A DNA stretch of 64,000 bases from Pseudaeromonas aegiceratis (GTDB taxonomy: Bacteria > Pseudomonadota > Gammaproteobacteria > Enterobacterales > Aeromonadaceae), in contig NZ_CP158016.1 of assembly GCF_046254905.1 (NCBI RefSeq), positions 2,170,001 through 2,234,000 on the forward strand, in the 5' to 3' direction. The notes below the pieces were generated by a model. The model had not been told where the DNA came from. It made no database searches and was given only the letters and a program-made list of their open reading frames with translations. A program made the translations under genes and the position numbers. Shown one piece after another: positions 34,917 through 43,722 of the stretch (the stretch's first letter is position 1; each line of letters opens with the position of its first letter).

Positions 34917-35611
34917 AGACGCTGCTCCAGCCAGGCATACCAGGTGTCCATCCCCTGCCCCTGTTTGGCAGAGAGGCAGATGACCGGCAAGCCGGGATTG
35001 TTTTGCCGGGCGGCGGCCACACAGGCAGCCACATCGAAGTCCACCGCCGGCAGCAGATCCAGCTTGCTGATCACCAGCAGATCCGCCCGGCGAAACACCT
35101 GGGGATACTTGAGGGGCTTGTCCTCCCCTTCGGTGACCGACAGCACCACCACCCGGCAGGCCTCCCCCAGATCGAAATCCGCCGGGCAGATGAGGTTGCC
35201 CACGTTCTCGATCAGCAGCAGCCGAGGCGCCGCCGAAGGGGACGGCGCCAGTTGCGCCAGACCGCGGGCCACCTGCTGGGCATCCAGATGACAGGCAGCC
35301 CCCGTCTGGATCTGCACCGCCGGCACGCCGCTGGCGCGGATGCGGGCCGCATCCAGCTCGGTCTGCTGATCCCCCTCGATCACCCCCGCCACCCGCTCCC
35401 CCAGGCTGGGCAGGCTGGCCACCAGCAGGCTGGTCTTGCCCGCCCCCGGGCTCGACAGCAGGTTGATGCCAACGAGCCGGTTCGCCGCCAGCCAGGCGCG
35501 GTTCTGCGCCGCCAACTGGTCGTTGTGCGCCAGCAGATCCTGCTCCGGGCGCAACAGGCGATAGGTCCCCGGCACGTCCCCCGCCCCACCACATCCACAC
35601 GTCTGACACAT
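34907..35611 (-). CDS. hypB: HypB, nickel-insertion GTPase
   Basis: GTPase that, with HypA, loads nickel into the large subunit. The product has 234 residues. The N-terminal MCQTCGCGGAG is the high-affinity metal motif; unlike some species there is no long His-rich stretch. G-domain: P-loop LLSSPGAGKTSLL, GDQQTELDA, the metal-site Cys-His in GAACHLDA, and ISKLDLLPAV for guanine recognition. Start ATG at 35611 overlaps the hypA stop by one base. An open frame runs upstream to 35680 inside hypA. Confidence 0.97.
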   Translation of the reverse strand: MCQTCGCGGAGDVPGTYRLLRPEQDLLAHNDQLAAQNRAWLAANRLVGINLLSSPGAGKTSLLVASLPSLGERVAGVIEGDQQTELDAARIRASGVPAVQIQTGAACHLDAQQVARGLAQLAPSPSAAPRLLLIENVGNLICPADFDLGEACRVVVLSVTEGEDKPLKYPQVFRRADLLVISKLDLLPAVDFDVAACVAAARQNNPGLPVICLSAKQGQGMDTWYAWLEQRLCV

Positions 35612-35952
35612 CAGCTCACCTCCACCGCCTTGATGATGATGGCATCGCCCCCCGCCAGGTGCCGCCAACGCTGACCGCACCTAGGACAGACGCTCAGCCA
35701 GTCCGTCACCTCGTACCGACAGCCACAGGCCTCACACTCGGCCTGGGCCAGCGCCCGCCCCACCCGCAAGCGGGTCGCCGCCAGAGGACCGGACTTCGCC
35801 ATGGCCTCGAAACAGAACCGCAGCGCCTCCGGCTCCACACAACAGAGCACCCCGATCTCCAGCTCCACCTCATGCACACAATGGGCGCCCTCCTGGCGAG
35901 CCAGCGCCAATAGCTGATCGCACAGTTGCTGACACAGGCTCAGCTCATGCAT
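35611..35952 (-). CDS. hypA: HypA, hydrogenase nickel metallochaperone
   Basis: Nickel chaperone of 113 residues. It begins MHELSLCQQL, where Met1, His2 and neighbours bind Ni, and has the structural zinc site from two CxxC pairs (CEACGCRY and CPRCGQRW). It works with HypB in nickel delivery. Start at 35952 overlaps the end of the endopeptidase gene by 8 bases. Full length. Confidence 0.96.
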   Translation of the reverse strand: MHELSLCQQLCDQLLALARQEGAHCVHEVELEIGVLCCVEPEALRFCFEAMAKSGPLAATRLRVGRALAQAECEACGCRYEVTDWLSVCPRCGQRWRHLAGGDAIIIKAVEVS

Positions 35953-36469
35953 ACGCGCCGCCACCCTCGGCCTGGCGCAGGATCTCCGCCAACCGCGCGC
36001 AGGCGGCCGGCAGGGCCGCGGCCAGGGCGGGGCTCAATCCCTCTCCGTTACGCCTGGGATTGTCCCCCAGCTCCACCCCCAGCAAGGAGAGGCGCCCCAC
36101 CGGCGGCCCCAGCCGCTGACGCAGCAGCAACCAGGGCAGGACCCCCAGCTGATGGCTGCCGCCGGCCAGCCAGCGGGTCAGCGCCAGATCCGACGGCTGC
36201 AGCGGATCCCGCCAGCACAGCTGACCGGCGGCCAGTCCGGCCTGCACCCCATCCAGCAGGATGAACCAATCCGCCTGCAGATCCTCAGGCAGGGCCGCCG
36301 TCGGCGCCGATCCCACCGCCAAGGGGGTGACGCGCGACGGCAACTCGCCCCGGCAGACTTGGCCGAGCAGGGCCAGCCCCACCCCATCGTCCCCCGCCCA
36401 GGGATTGCCCAGCCCCAGCAGCCAGATGCGCCGAAAAGGCCCGCCTTTGATTGAGGCACCGCCGTTCAT
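35945..36469 (-). CDS. Hydrogenase maturation endopeptidase, M52 family
   Basis: Nickel-dependent protease of 174 residues that removes the C-terminal tail of the large subunit after metal insertion. The signature LLGLGNPWAGDDGVGLALLG near residue 17 contains the Glu/Asp-type metal ligands of HyaD/HybD/HycI relatives; DWFILLDGVQAGL holds the second ligand region. The local large subunit ends DPCISCSVH plus nine residues, which is the expected substrate. Its ATG overlaps the hypF stop (ATGA), and a GAGG site is present. Exact subfamily name left open. Confidence 0.92.
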   Translation of the reverse strand: MNGGASIKGGPFRRIWLLGLGNPWAGDDGVGLALLGQVCRGELPSRVTPLAVGSAPTAALPEDLQADWFILLDGVQAGLAAGQLCWRDPLQPSDLALTRWLAGGSHQLGVLPWLLLRQRLGPPVGRLSLLGVELGDNPRRNGEGLSPALAAALPAACARLAEILRQAEGGGAYA

Positions 36470-38793
36470 AGCCCCTCTCCCAGCCGCCCGTCGGCCTGCT
36501 GGCGCGCCCAGCCGATCACCGCCTGGCCCAAGGCCAGGCCACCGTCGTTCACCGGCACGAGGCTCGGCACAAAGGGCCTAGCCCCCAGGCACCGCAGGGC
36601 CGCCACCAGCCGCCGGGCAAACAGGCCGTTCTGCAGGCAGCCGCCGGTGAGCAGCACCCTGGCCCCCGGCGTCAGCCAGGGTGCCGTCTGATGGGCCAGG
36701 TAAGCCGCCAGGTCATGGTGAAACTGCCAGGCCAGCTCGCCAGCCGGGCGGCCCGCCGCCTGCCCGGCCAGCAGGGCCGCCCACAGCGCCTTCGCCTCAG
36801 TCGGTGCGGGGCGACGCCGCCACTGCCGGCGACGCATTGGCGACGCCTGCTGCCAGGCCCGTTCGGCCGCCGCCTGCAGCCCCATGGCCGCCTCGGCCTC
36901 GTAGTCCAACTGCGCCGGCGCCAGTCCCAGCAGGGCGGCGGCGGCATCAAACCAGCGGCCGGCACCGCTGCTTTCCGGCACATTAACCCCGGCCGCCAGC
37001 TGCCGGCGCCAGGGACGCCAGGCCTCCGGCTGGGGAGTGTCCGGCAGCCAGCGGCTCAGGACGGCGCAGGCCAATCGACCCGGTTCGCGCAGGGCCAACT
37101 CGCCGCCGATAAGGGGCATGGGCGGCAGCCCCCACAGCCGGCGGGCCTGGCGATAATCCCCCAGCAGCAGCTCGCCACCCCACAACTTGTGGCTGACCGG
37201 CGTCTGACTGGGCAGCAGCGTCTCGTCGCCATAGCCGCTGCCATCCAGCACCCAGCCCAGTTGCGGCGCCGCCGTCAGCGGCTGCCCCTGATCCACCAGG
37301 GCCGCCGCCAGATGGGCATGGTGATGGGCCACCGCCAACCGCGGCAGCTGCGGCCAGTGGCGAGCCAGCTGACGGCTGAAATAACCCGGGTGGGCGTCGT
37401 GCACCAGATACGTTGGCGTCAGGGCCAGCAGCGCCCCCATGTCGTCGATCAACTGATGCCAGCGGCGCTGTGTCTCGAGGGACGCCAGATCCCCCTGATG
37501 GGGGGCCAGATAGGCGGCGCCCCCCCGCAACCAGCAGGGCGCCGACTTGATGTCGCCCCCCAATGCCAGCACCCCTGCCGCGGTGGCAAACCCCGCCGGC
37601 AGGGCAATGGGGGCCGGCGCCAGACCCCGTGCCCGACGCAGCCACTGCACCCCGCCGGGTCGCCACTGGGCCACGGAGTCGTCCAGCCGGCGGACTATGG
37701 CCCGCCCATGCCAAAGCAGGGAGCAGCCCCGCCCCAGCTGGCTGAAGGCGCTGGCCTCATCCAGGCTGGGGGGCTCGCCGGCCAGGTTGCCGGAGGTCAC
37801 CACCAGGGGACGGGCCAGCCCGTCCAGCAGCAGCTGATGCAAGGGGGTGGGCGGCAACATGGCACCGATGCGGGAAAGGCCCGGCGCCAGGATCTCGGGC
37901 AGCACCCGTTCCCCGGCGGGCAGCAGCAAGATGGGCGCCGTGGCCCCGGCCAACAGGGCCAGCTGGCGAGGAGTGACCCGGCAGTAAGGGGCCAGCATAG
38001 CCTCATCGGCAAACATCACCGCCAGGGGCTTGCGTGGCCGGCGCTTGATCCGACGCAGCTGGGCCACCGCCTCGGCATCGCTGGCGTCGCAGCACAGCTG
38101 ATAGCCTCCCAGCCCCTTGACGGCCAGGGTCTGACCGTCGGCCAGCCAGGCGATGGCTGCTTGCAGGGCCGCCTCGGCCTGACGCTGCGGCCCCACGCCC
38201 TGATACAGGCGCAGCACGGGGCCGCAATCCGGGCAGGCGATGGGCTGGGCGTGGAACCGCCGGTCGGCGGGGGCGCCATACTGGGCCAAACAGGTCGGAC
38301 AGAGGGGAAAGTCGGCCATGCTGGTGGCCGCCCGGTCGTAGGGCAGGCGCCGCAGGATGGAGAAGCGCGGTCCGCAGTGGGTACAGTTGGTGAAGGGATA
38401 GCGGTAGCGGGGCTGGGCCGGATCGCGGATCTCCGCCCGGCAGGCGGGACAGAGGGCCGCATCCGGCGCTATCTGGGTGGCGACCCGGCCAGCGCCCGAG
38501 GGCGCTATGGTGAAGGCCGTCGGCGCCTCGCCCCCCGCCTCAAGCTGGCTCGTGACAGATTCTATGTGGGCCAGTGGCGGCAGCGCCTGGGTGAGTGCCG
38601 CCACGAAGCCCTCGGCGGCGGCGGCAGGATAGAGCAGTATGCTCACCCCCTGCCCGTCGTTGTGCACCTCGCCGGTCAGCCCCAGGCGCTCGGCCAGGCG
38701 CCAGACGGTGGGCCGAAACCCCACCCCCTGCACTATGCCTGTCACCCGGATCCGCGCCCTCGCCGCCACGTCTGCCTCGCATCCTCGTTCCAC
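36466..38793 (-). CDS. hypF: HypF, carbamoyltransferase for hydrogenase cyanide ligands
   Basis: Uses carbamoyl phosphate and ATP to carbamoylate HypE. The product has 775 residues, the full family length. Order: acylphosphatase domain (RIRVTGIVQGVGFRPTVWRL), zinc-finger region with four CxxC pairs (CPAC, CTHCG, CPTC, CPDCG) at about residues 115-195, a YrdC-like domain (KGLGGYQLCCDASD, RRPRKPLAVMF), and a Kae1-like ATP domain with HAHLAAALVDQ and LLTGGCLQNGLFARRLVAAL. The frame starts at a GTG (38793); a GTG at 38769 behind GAGG is an equally good start. First gene of the leftward operon, divergent from the hydrogenase genes. Confidence 0.96.
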   Translation of the reverse strand: MERGCEADVAARARIRVTGIVQGVGFRPTVWRLAERLGLTGEVHNDGQGVSILLYPAAAAEGFVAALTQALPPLAHIESVTSQLEAGGEAPTAFTIAPSGAGRVATQIAPDAALCPACRAEIRDPAQPRYRYPFTNCTHCGPRFSILRRLPYDRAATSMADFPLCPTCLAQYGAPADRRFHAQPIACPDCGPVLRLYQGVGPQRQAEAALQAAIAWLADGQTLAVKGLGGYQLCCDASDAEAVAQLRRIKRRPRKPLAVMFADEAMLAPYCRVTPRQLALLAGATAPILLLPAGERVLPEILAPGLSRIGAMLPPTPLHQLLLDGLARPLVVTSGNLAGEPPSLDEASAFSQLGRGCSLLWHGRAIVRRLDDSVAQWRPGGVQWLRRARGLAPAPIALPAGFATAAGVLALGGDIKSAPCWLRGGAAYLAPHQGDLASLETQRRWHQLIDDMGALLALTPTYLVHDAHPGYFSRQLARHWPQLPRLAVAHHHAHLAAALVDQGQPLTAAPQLGWVLDGSGYGDETLLPSQTPVSHKLWGGELLLGDYRQARRLWGLPPMPLIGGELALREPGRLACAVLSRWLPDTPQPEAWRPWRRQLAAGVNVPESSGAGRWFDAAAALLGLAPAQLDYEAEAAMGLQAAAERAWQQASPMRRRQWRRRPAPTEAKALWAALLAGQAAGRPAGELAWQFHHDLAAYLAHQTAPWLTPGARVLLTGGCLQNGLFARRLVAALRCLGARPFVPSLVPVNDGGLALGQAVIGWARQQADGRLGEGL

Positions 38794-38916
38794 CTGGCCC
38801 TAAGTGTAAACAAGGCTGGCACCTGGGGGCCGCGTCGCCTCACGCTTTGGCGTTTTGCCTCCGGCGGCCCCCCCTGCACTATGCTTAGGGCTAGTGTGAC
38901 CGTCAGGGGAAAGCCC

Positions 38917-40026
38917 ATGACCCAGCCCGCCTTCCTGCCCGTCGAAGAACTGCCCCGCCTGCTGAGCCTGCTCAGCGACCAGGGCTATGGGCTGCAGGGC
39001 CCCATACTGGCACAGGGCGCCGTCAGCTTCGGGCCCGTCAGCCAGGTGACCGAGTTGGCCCGTGGCTATCAGGATGACACCCAGCCGGGGCGCTACCGCT
39101 TGGTGGAATCGCCCTCGCCCCGCTATTTTGACGTCTGCTGCACCGCCCAGGGCCTCAAACCCTGGCTGTTCCAGGCCGAGGAGCTCCTCTGGCAGGCAGA
39201 TGCCGACGATGAGGGTCTGCACTTTCACCCTGTCACCCCCAGCGCCCAACCCACGGCCTTCATCGGGGTGCGGGCCTGTGATCTGGCCGCCCTGGCCCGC
39301 CACGATCAGCACTTCTTAGGTGGCAAATACCCGGATCCCCAATACCGGGCCCGCCGGGAGGCCCTGTTGCTTATCGCGGTCAACTGTCATCGCAGCAGCC
39401 AGAGCTGTTTTTGCCAGGCCATGGGCACGGGGCCGGCGATCCGCCAAGGCTACGATCTGCTGCTGGACGAGCTGGCGTCGGGCTTTGTCATCCAGGCCGG
39501 CAGCGCCCGTGGCGCCAAGCTGCTGCAGGCCCTCGCCCTGGCTCCCGCCACCGCGGAGCAGAAGACGGCCGCCCAGCACGGCCAGGAGCAGGCCCGCCGC
39601 CAGCAGACCCGGGACATGCCGGCCGGCGATCTGCAGGAGATCCTCTACCAGGCCCAGGGCCAGGAGTCCCAATGGCTGCCGGTGGGGAAACGCTGCCTGG
39701 CCTGTGGCAACTGCACCGCCGTCTGCCCCACCTGCTTCTGCTTTCGGGTGGAGCCGCACAGTGAGCTGGACGGCAGCCGGCACCGGGCCGTGCGCCTCTG
39801 GGACTCCTGCTTCAGCAATCAGCACAGCTACATAGTGGGTAAGATCATCCGCAAGGCACCGGAGCACAAATATCGCCAGTGGCTGACCCACAAGCTGGCC
39901 ACCTGGCATCAGCAGTACGGCCATAGCGGCTGTGTGGGCTGTGGTCGCTGCCTGGTGTGGTGTCCGGCCGGCATCGATCTCACCGAGGAGGCCTGGCGCA
40001 TCGCCCAGGCGTGTCGACATGACTGA
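38917..40026 (+). CDS. hydB: Group 3b [NiFe]-hydrogenase beta subunit (iron-sulfur)
   Basis: Electron-transfer subunit of a cytoplasmic bidirectional NAD(P)-linked hydrogenase, related to anaerobic sulfite reductase subunit A. The product has 369 residues. The N-terminal 220 residues match the AsrA-like domain (FIGVRACDLAALARHD, AVNCHRSSQSCFCQAMG). The C-terminal part has two ferredoxin-type cluster motifs, CLACGNCTAVCPTCFC and CVGCGRCLVWCPAGID. ATG at 38917 follows AGGGGAAA. The 124-base divergent region to hypF shows no clear promoter or FNR box. Overlaps the gamma gene by 8 bases. Confidence 0.93.
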   Translation: MTQPAFLPVEELPRLLSLLSDQGYGLQGPILAQGAVSFGPVSQVTELARGYQDDTQPGRYRLVESPSPRYFDVCCTAQGLKPWLFQAEELLWQADADDEGLHFHPVTPSAQPTAFIGVRACDLAALARHDQHFLGGKYPDPQYRARREALLLIAVNCHRSSQSCFCQAMGTGPAIRQGYDLLLDELASGFVIQAGSARGAKLLQALALAPATAEQKTAAQHGQEQARRQQTRDMPAGDLQEILYQAQGQESQWLPVGKRCLACGNCTAVCPTCFCFRVEPHSELDGSRHRAVRLWDSCFSNQHSYIVGKIIRKAPEHKYRQWLTHKLATWHQQYGHSGCVGCGRCLVWCPAGIDLTEEAWRIAQACRHD

Positions 40027-40846
40027 TCCCTATCTGCCCAGACTGGCCGAGGTGGTGGAAAACCGGGTGGAAATCCCCGAGATCCACACCCTGGCCCTGC
40101 GCCTGCTGGATGGCGCGGCCCAGCCCTATCACTTCGCCTGTGGCCAGTTCAACATGCTCTGCCTGCCCGGGGTGGGCGAGATCCCCATCTCGGTGATGGA
40201 CAAGGAGGGCGAGCTGATACTGCACACCGTCAAGGGGGTGGGCCGGGTCAGCCGGGCCCTGATCGCCCAGCCTCCCGGCAGCCGGATCGGCTTGCGCGGC
40301 CCCTTCGGCAGCAGTTGGCCGCTGGAGCTGGCCAAGGGGCGGGATCTGCTGTTTATCACCGCCGGCTTGGGCTGCGCCCCCGTGGTGGGCGCCATCCGCC
40401 AGGTGATCGCCCGCCGGGCCGACTACGGCCGGCTGGTGATCCTACAGGGGGTCAAACACAGCAACGATCTGCTCTGGGAGCCCCAGTACCAGGCGTGGCG
40501 CCAGCTGCCCGACACCCAGGTGCTGCTGGCGGCCAGCGAGGAGCAGCCGCCGGGACCGGACTGGACCTTCGGCATGGTGACCGTCCTGCTGGAGAAGGCG
40601 CACTTCGACAAGCAGCGCTGCCTGGCCATGCTCTGCGGCCCCGAGGCCATGCTGATCGCCGCCATGCGGGCCCTGCAGTGTCGCGGCATAGCCCCGGAGC
40701 ACTGCTTCCTCAGCTTGGAGCGCAACATGCAGTGTGGCCTGGGGCTGTGTGGCCATTGCCAGATGGGGCCGCACTTCCTGTGCAAGGAGGGGCCCATCTT
40801 CCCCTATCCCAAGCTCACCGGCTGGCTGGAAAACCGAGGCTACTGA
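40019..40846 (+). CDS. hydG: Group 3b hydrogenase gamma subunit (FAD/NAD(P)H reductase)
   Basis: Flavoprotein that exchanges electrons between NAD(P)H and the hydrogenase iron-sulfur chain. The product has 275 residues. Ferredoxin-reductase fold: FAD domain with ACGQFNMLCLPGVGEIPIS-like sequence and RIGLRGPFGSSWPL, NAD(P) domain with LLFITAGLGCAPVVGAI and AMLCGPEAMLIAAMRAL, and a C-terminal [2Fe-2S] motif CGLGLCGHCQMGPHFLCKEG. ATG at 40019 overlaps the beta gene; the delta gene begins right after the stop. NADPH versus NADH preference cannot be read from sequence. Confidence 0.94.
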   Translation: MTDPYLPRLAEVVENRVEIPEIHTLALRLLDGAAQPYHFACGQFNMLCLPGVGEIPISVMDKEGELILHTVKGVGRVSRALIAQPPGSRIGLRGPFGSSWPLELAKGRDLLFITAGLGCAPVVGAIRQVIARRADYGRLVILQGVKHSNDLLWEPQYQAWRQLPDTQVLLAASEEQPPGPDWTFGMVTVLLEKAHFDKQRCLAMLCGPEAMLIAAMRALQCRGIAPEHCFLSLERNMQCGLGLCGHCQMGPHFLCKEGPIFPYPKLTGWLENRGY

Positions 40847-40847
40847 C

Positions 40848-41660
40848 ATGAACAAGCCCATCCCTGACAGGAAGAAACCGACGCTGGCGGTTCACAAGCT
40901 CACCTCCTGCTCCGGCTGTCAGGCGGTGATCCTGAACCTGGCCGACGATCTGCTGGCCCTCAGCCGCCTGGTGCAGATAGTTCACTTTGTCGAGGCCGGG
41001 CTGGTGGCCCCGGAGGCGCAGGTGGATATTGCCCTGGTGGAGGGCAGCATCAGCACCCCGGCGGACGAGCAGCGCATCCGCCAGATCCGGGCCCGCAGTC
41101 GCCAGCTGATCAGCATCGGCGCCTGTGCCTGCTCCGGCGGGGTCCAGGCGCTGCGCAACGTGCGCGACAGCGGCAACTGGCCGGGCGCCGTCTACGCCGA
41201 TGCCGCCCGGATCGACAGCCTGGCCCAGAGCCGACCGGTACAAGACCTGGTGCCGGTGGAGCTGGAGTTGTGGGGTTGTCCCATCGAAGGGCGCCAACTG
41301 GTGGCGGCCCTGGCAGCCCTGCTGCGCGGCATACCGCCCTTGAGCCACAGCGAGAAGCTGTGCCAGCAGTGCAAGCGGCTGGGGAACATCTGTGTGCTGG
41401 TGAGCCGGGGTGAACCCTGCATGGGACCCGTGACCCGTACCGGCTGCGGCGCCCTGTGCCCCGCCTTCGGCGCCCCCTGCTACACCTGCTTCGGCCCGGC
41501 GGAACAACCCAACACCGAGGCCATGGGCCTGTGCCTGCTGGGGCTGGGGCTGCCCCGGCGGCAGGTGGCGGAGCGCTTTGCCTCCATCAGCGTGGGGGCT
41601 CCGGACTTTACCCAGGCCTACCGCCGCTGGCGCATCCCCGTCAGGGAGGAGAAATCATGA
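40848..41660 (+). CDS. hydD: Group 3b hydrogenase delta (small) subunit
   Basis: Small catalytic subunit of 270 residues carrying three iron-sulfur clusters that conduct electrons from the NiFe site. It has no Tat signal, so it is cytoplasmic, as expected for group 3. Proximal-cluster cysteines: LTSCSGCQAVIL near residue 21, GACACSGGVQAL, and CMGPVTRTGCGALCP; further cysteines in KLCQQCKRLGNIC and APCYTCFGP for the remaining clusters. Start two bases after the gamma stop; end overlaps the alpha ATG (ATGA). Confidence 0.94.
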   Translation: MNKPIPDRKKPTLAVHKLTSCSGCQAVILNLADDLLALSRLVQIVHFVEAGLVAPEAQVDIALVEGSISTPADEQRIRQIRARSRQLISIGACACSGGVQALRNVRDSGNWPGAVYADAARIDSLAQSRPVQDLVPVELELWGCPIEGRQLVAALAALLRGIPPLSHSEKLCQQCKRLGNICVLVSRGEPCMGPVTRTGCGALCPAFGAPCYTCFGPAEQPNTEAMGLCLLGLGLPRRQVAERFASISVGAPDFTQAYRRWRIPVREEKS

Positions 41661-42955
41661 AGGAGTCACGGCGAACCATAGCCCTGGATGTGCCCATGAT
41701 CAGCCGGCTGGAGGGAGAAGGCGCCCTGACCCTGCGGGCCAGCCAGGGACGCCTGCAGGCGGTGCACCTGAAGATCTACGAGCCGCCGCGCTTCTTCGAG
41801 AAGTTTCTCGAAGGCAAGCACTTCAGCGAGCAGCCGCACCTGGCGGCCCGCATCTGCGGCATCTGCCCCATCGCCTATCAGCTGACCGGCATCCGCGCCA
41901 TCGAGCAGGCCATGGGGGTGACCCCCTCCCCCTGGGTGCAGGACATGCGCCGGGTGGTGCAGTGCGGCGAGTGGCTGCAAAGCCACAGCCTGCACATCCA
42001 CTTTCTCGCCGCCCCCGACTACCTGGGTTTCGACCATGTGCTGGCCCTGGCGGATAAATTCCCCATCGAGGTGGGGCGGGCCCTGCGCTTGCAAGGGCTG
42101 GGCAATGCCCTGCTCAGCCTGTTTGGCGCCCGCTCCGTCCACCCCATCGGCCTGACGGTGGGCGGCTTCTTCCAGGCGCCCAGCCCGGCAACCGTGGCGG
42201 CGCTGCAGCCCAAGTTGGAGGAAGGGCTGGCCGATGCCGAGGCCCTGGTGCGCTGGTGCGCCAGCCTGCCGCTGCCCGAGGATCATCAGCCGTTTGTCAG
42301 CGTGGCCCTGCAGCATGGCGACGACTACCCCATGAACGAGGGGCAGGTGGTGAGCAGCCAGGGCCTGCAGATCCCCGCCAGCGACTACCGGCAGCACTTT
42401 ATCGAGCATCAGGAACCCCACTCCACCGCCCTGTATTCGCTGCACCAGGGCCAACCCTATCTGGTGGGCCCGCTCGCCCGCATGAACCTGAACCATGCGC
42501 GGCTGCCGGCCCCCATCCAGCACCTGGCCCAGACGCTAGGGCTGCGCTTTCCCTCCGATAACCTCTATCACAGCCTGCTGGCCCGGGCACTGGAGTGCTA
42601 CCTGGCGGTGTGGGAGGCCCACCGCCTGCTGGACCACTACCAGCCCCAGACACCGCGCTGCACCATCACCCCCCGCGCCGGCTGGGGCGCCCACTGCACC
42701 GAGGCCCCCCGGGGTCTCATCTATCATCACTACCGGCTGGACGAGGAGGGTCACCTGACCCGGGTGTGCATCATACCGCCCACCAGTCAGAACCAGGCGC
42801 GCATCGAGGCGGATCTGCAAGATGCCCTGCCCCGCTTTGGCCTGGAGCATGACGACGCCGAACTGCAACGCTTCTGCGAGAGGCTGATCCGCAACTACGA
42901 CCCCTGCATCAGCTGCTCGGTGCACTTTCTGCGTTTAAAGGTGGAGCGGCACTAG
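41657..42955 (+). CDS. hydA: Group 3b hydrogenase alpha (large, NiFe) subunit
   Basis: Catalytic subunit of 432 residues that binds the Ni-Fe(CN)2CO centre. The four nickel-ligand cysteines are present as two CxxC pairs: RICGICPIAYQLTG near residue 75 and NYDPCISCSVHF near the end. The nine residues after the terminal His are the tail removed by the M52 peptidase. Group 3 features are the short length and the early SRLEGEGALTLR. Start ATG at 41657 has GGAGGAGA upstream and overlaps delta. No hydrogenase-linked transporter or regulator follows. Confidence 0.95.
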   Translation: MKESRRTIALDVPMISRLEGEGALTLRASQGRLQAVHLKIYEPPRFFEKFLEGKHFSEQPHLAARICGICPIAYQLTGIRAIEQAMGVTPSPWVQDMRRVVQCGEWLQSHSLHIHFLAAPDYLGFDHVLALADKFPIEVGRALRLQGLGNALLSLFGARSVHPIGLTVGGFFQAPSPATVAALQPKLEEGLADAEALVRWCASLPLPEDHQPFVSVALQHGDDYPMNEGQVVSSQGLQIPASDYRQHFIEHQEPHSTALYSLHQGQPYLVGPLARMNLNHARLPAPIQHLAQTLGLRFPSDNLYHSLLARALECYLAVWEAHRLLDHYQPQTPRCTITPRAGWGAHCTEAPRGLIYHHYRLDEEGHLTRVCIIPPTSQNQARIEADLQDALPRFGLEHDDAELQRFCERLIRNYDPCISCSVHFLRLKVERH

Positions 42956-43069
42956 CGCCGCCGGCCGACAGGCTCAGCGGCAAGGGCAGGGAAAATGGCA
43001 GGCAAGCCGCAACGGGGCATCGGCAAGGGGCCAAGCGGCGCAGGGTTACTGGGGCTGTACCGGCTGGGG

Positions 43070-43675
43070 CTATTCCGCCTGGCTTGCTACCGGCTCGGTT
43101 GGCTGAACCGCGGCGGCGGTGAGTTGAAAGTCCCGGCGCAGCACCAGCTTGGCGCTCCCGTTGGCATCCCACAGCTCGGCGGCCAGATGGTATTCCCCCA
43201 GGGGATCGTCGGAGGCAAAGGTCAGCCGCAGCGTGCCCTGCCCCAGCTGGACCGCCTCTGGGCTGGCAGGGGCCGGCCCCTGCCAGATGGCGAAGGGGGG
43301 CGGCGCCACATAGACGGAGTCATCGGGCCGGGTGAGCAGCAGTCGGCCGCGCACGTCACAATGGCCCTGGCTATCCGCCACACAGCCCCCCAGCACAAAC
43401 ATGACGGCCAGGGGCTGACCGATGGCGATGCTGTCGGTAACCGGCGCCAACACGGGCTCCTGTGGTGCCGCCCAGTTCGCCAGCACGGTCGCTTCGGCGT
43501 CGGTGAGCAGCAGGGCGGCAAACAGCGGCGGCTGCGAGACCAGAAAATCGGACTCCGCCAGCCAGGCCCGGTTCAAGTGCCAGGGCTCGGCCGCCGACAG
43601 CGACGCCGACAGCAGGGCGCTCAGCCCCAGCCCACCCAGTCCCATCAGCCCGTTTCGCCACCCACGGTTTCCCAT
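43070..43675 (-). CDS. Exported hypothetical protein
   Basis: Unrecognised protein of 201 residues from the ATG at 43675. The N-terminus looks like a signal peptide with a Gly/Leu-rich core (LMGLGGLGLSALLSASLSAA) and a likely cleavage near AAEPW. The mature part is beta-rich with single cysteines in GGCVADSQGHCDV that could form a disulfide. It converges on the hydrogenase operon 114 bases away and lies just downstream of the GGDEF-EAL gene. The open frame continues upstream to 43726, overlapping that gene by 4 bases. Function unknown. Confidence 0.65.
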   Translation of the reverse strand: MGNRGWRNGLMGLGGLGLSALLSASLSAAEPWHLNRAWLAESDFLVSQPPLFAALLLTDAEATVLANWAAPQEPVLAPVTDSIAIGQPLAVMFVLGGCVADSQGHCDVRGRLLLTRPDDSVYVAPPPFAIWQGPAPASPEAVQLGQGTLRLTFASDDPLGEYHLAAELWDANGSAKLVLRRDFQLTAAAVQPTEPVASQAE

Positions 43676-43722
43676 CCAGCCCCCTTGTCGACCGGCACAT
43701 AAAACGCGACGGCTAGACACCG

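Noticed and set aside
38817..38832. TGGCAC upstream of hydB as a sigma-54 promoter
   Set aside because: No TTGC-like -12 element at the right distance (the sequence there is GC-rich).
36691..38880. Very long plus-strand open frame opposite hypF, continuous with hydB
   Set aside because: It is the antisense shadow of the GC-rich hypF codons: low-complexity Gln/Gly/Arg-rich translation, no start signal. The real gene in this frame begins at 38917.
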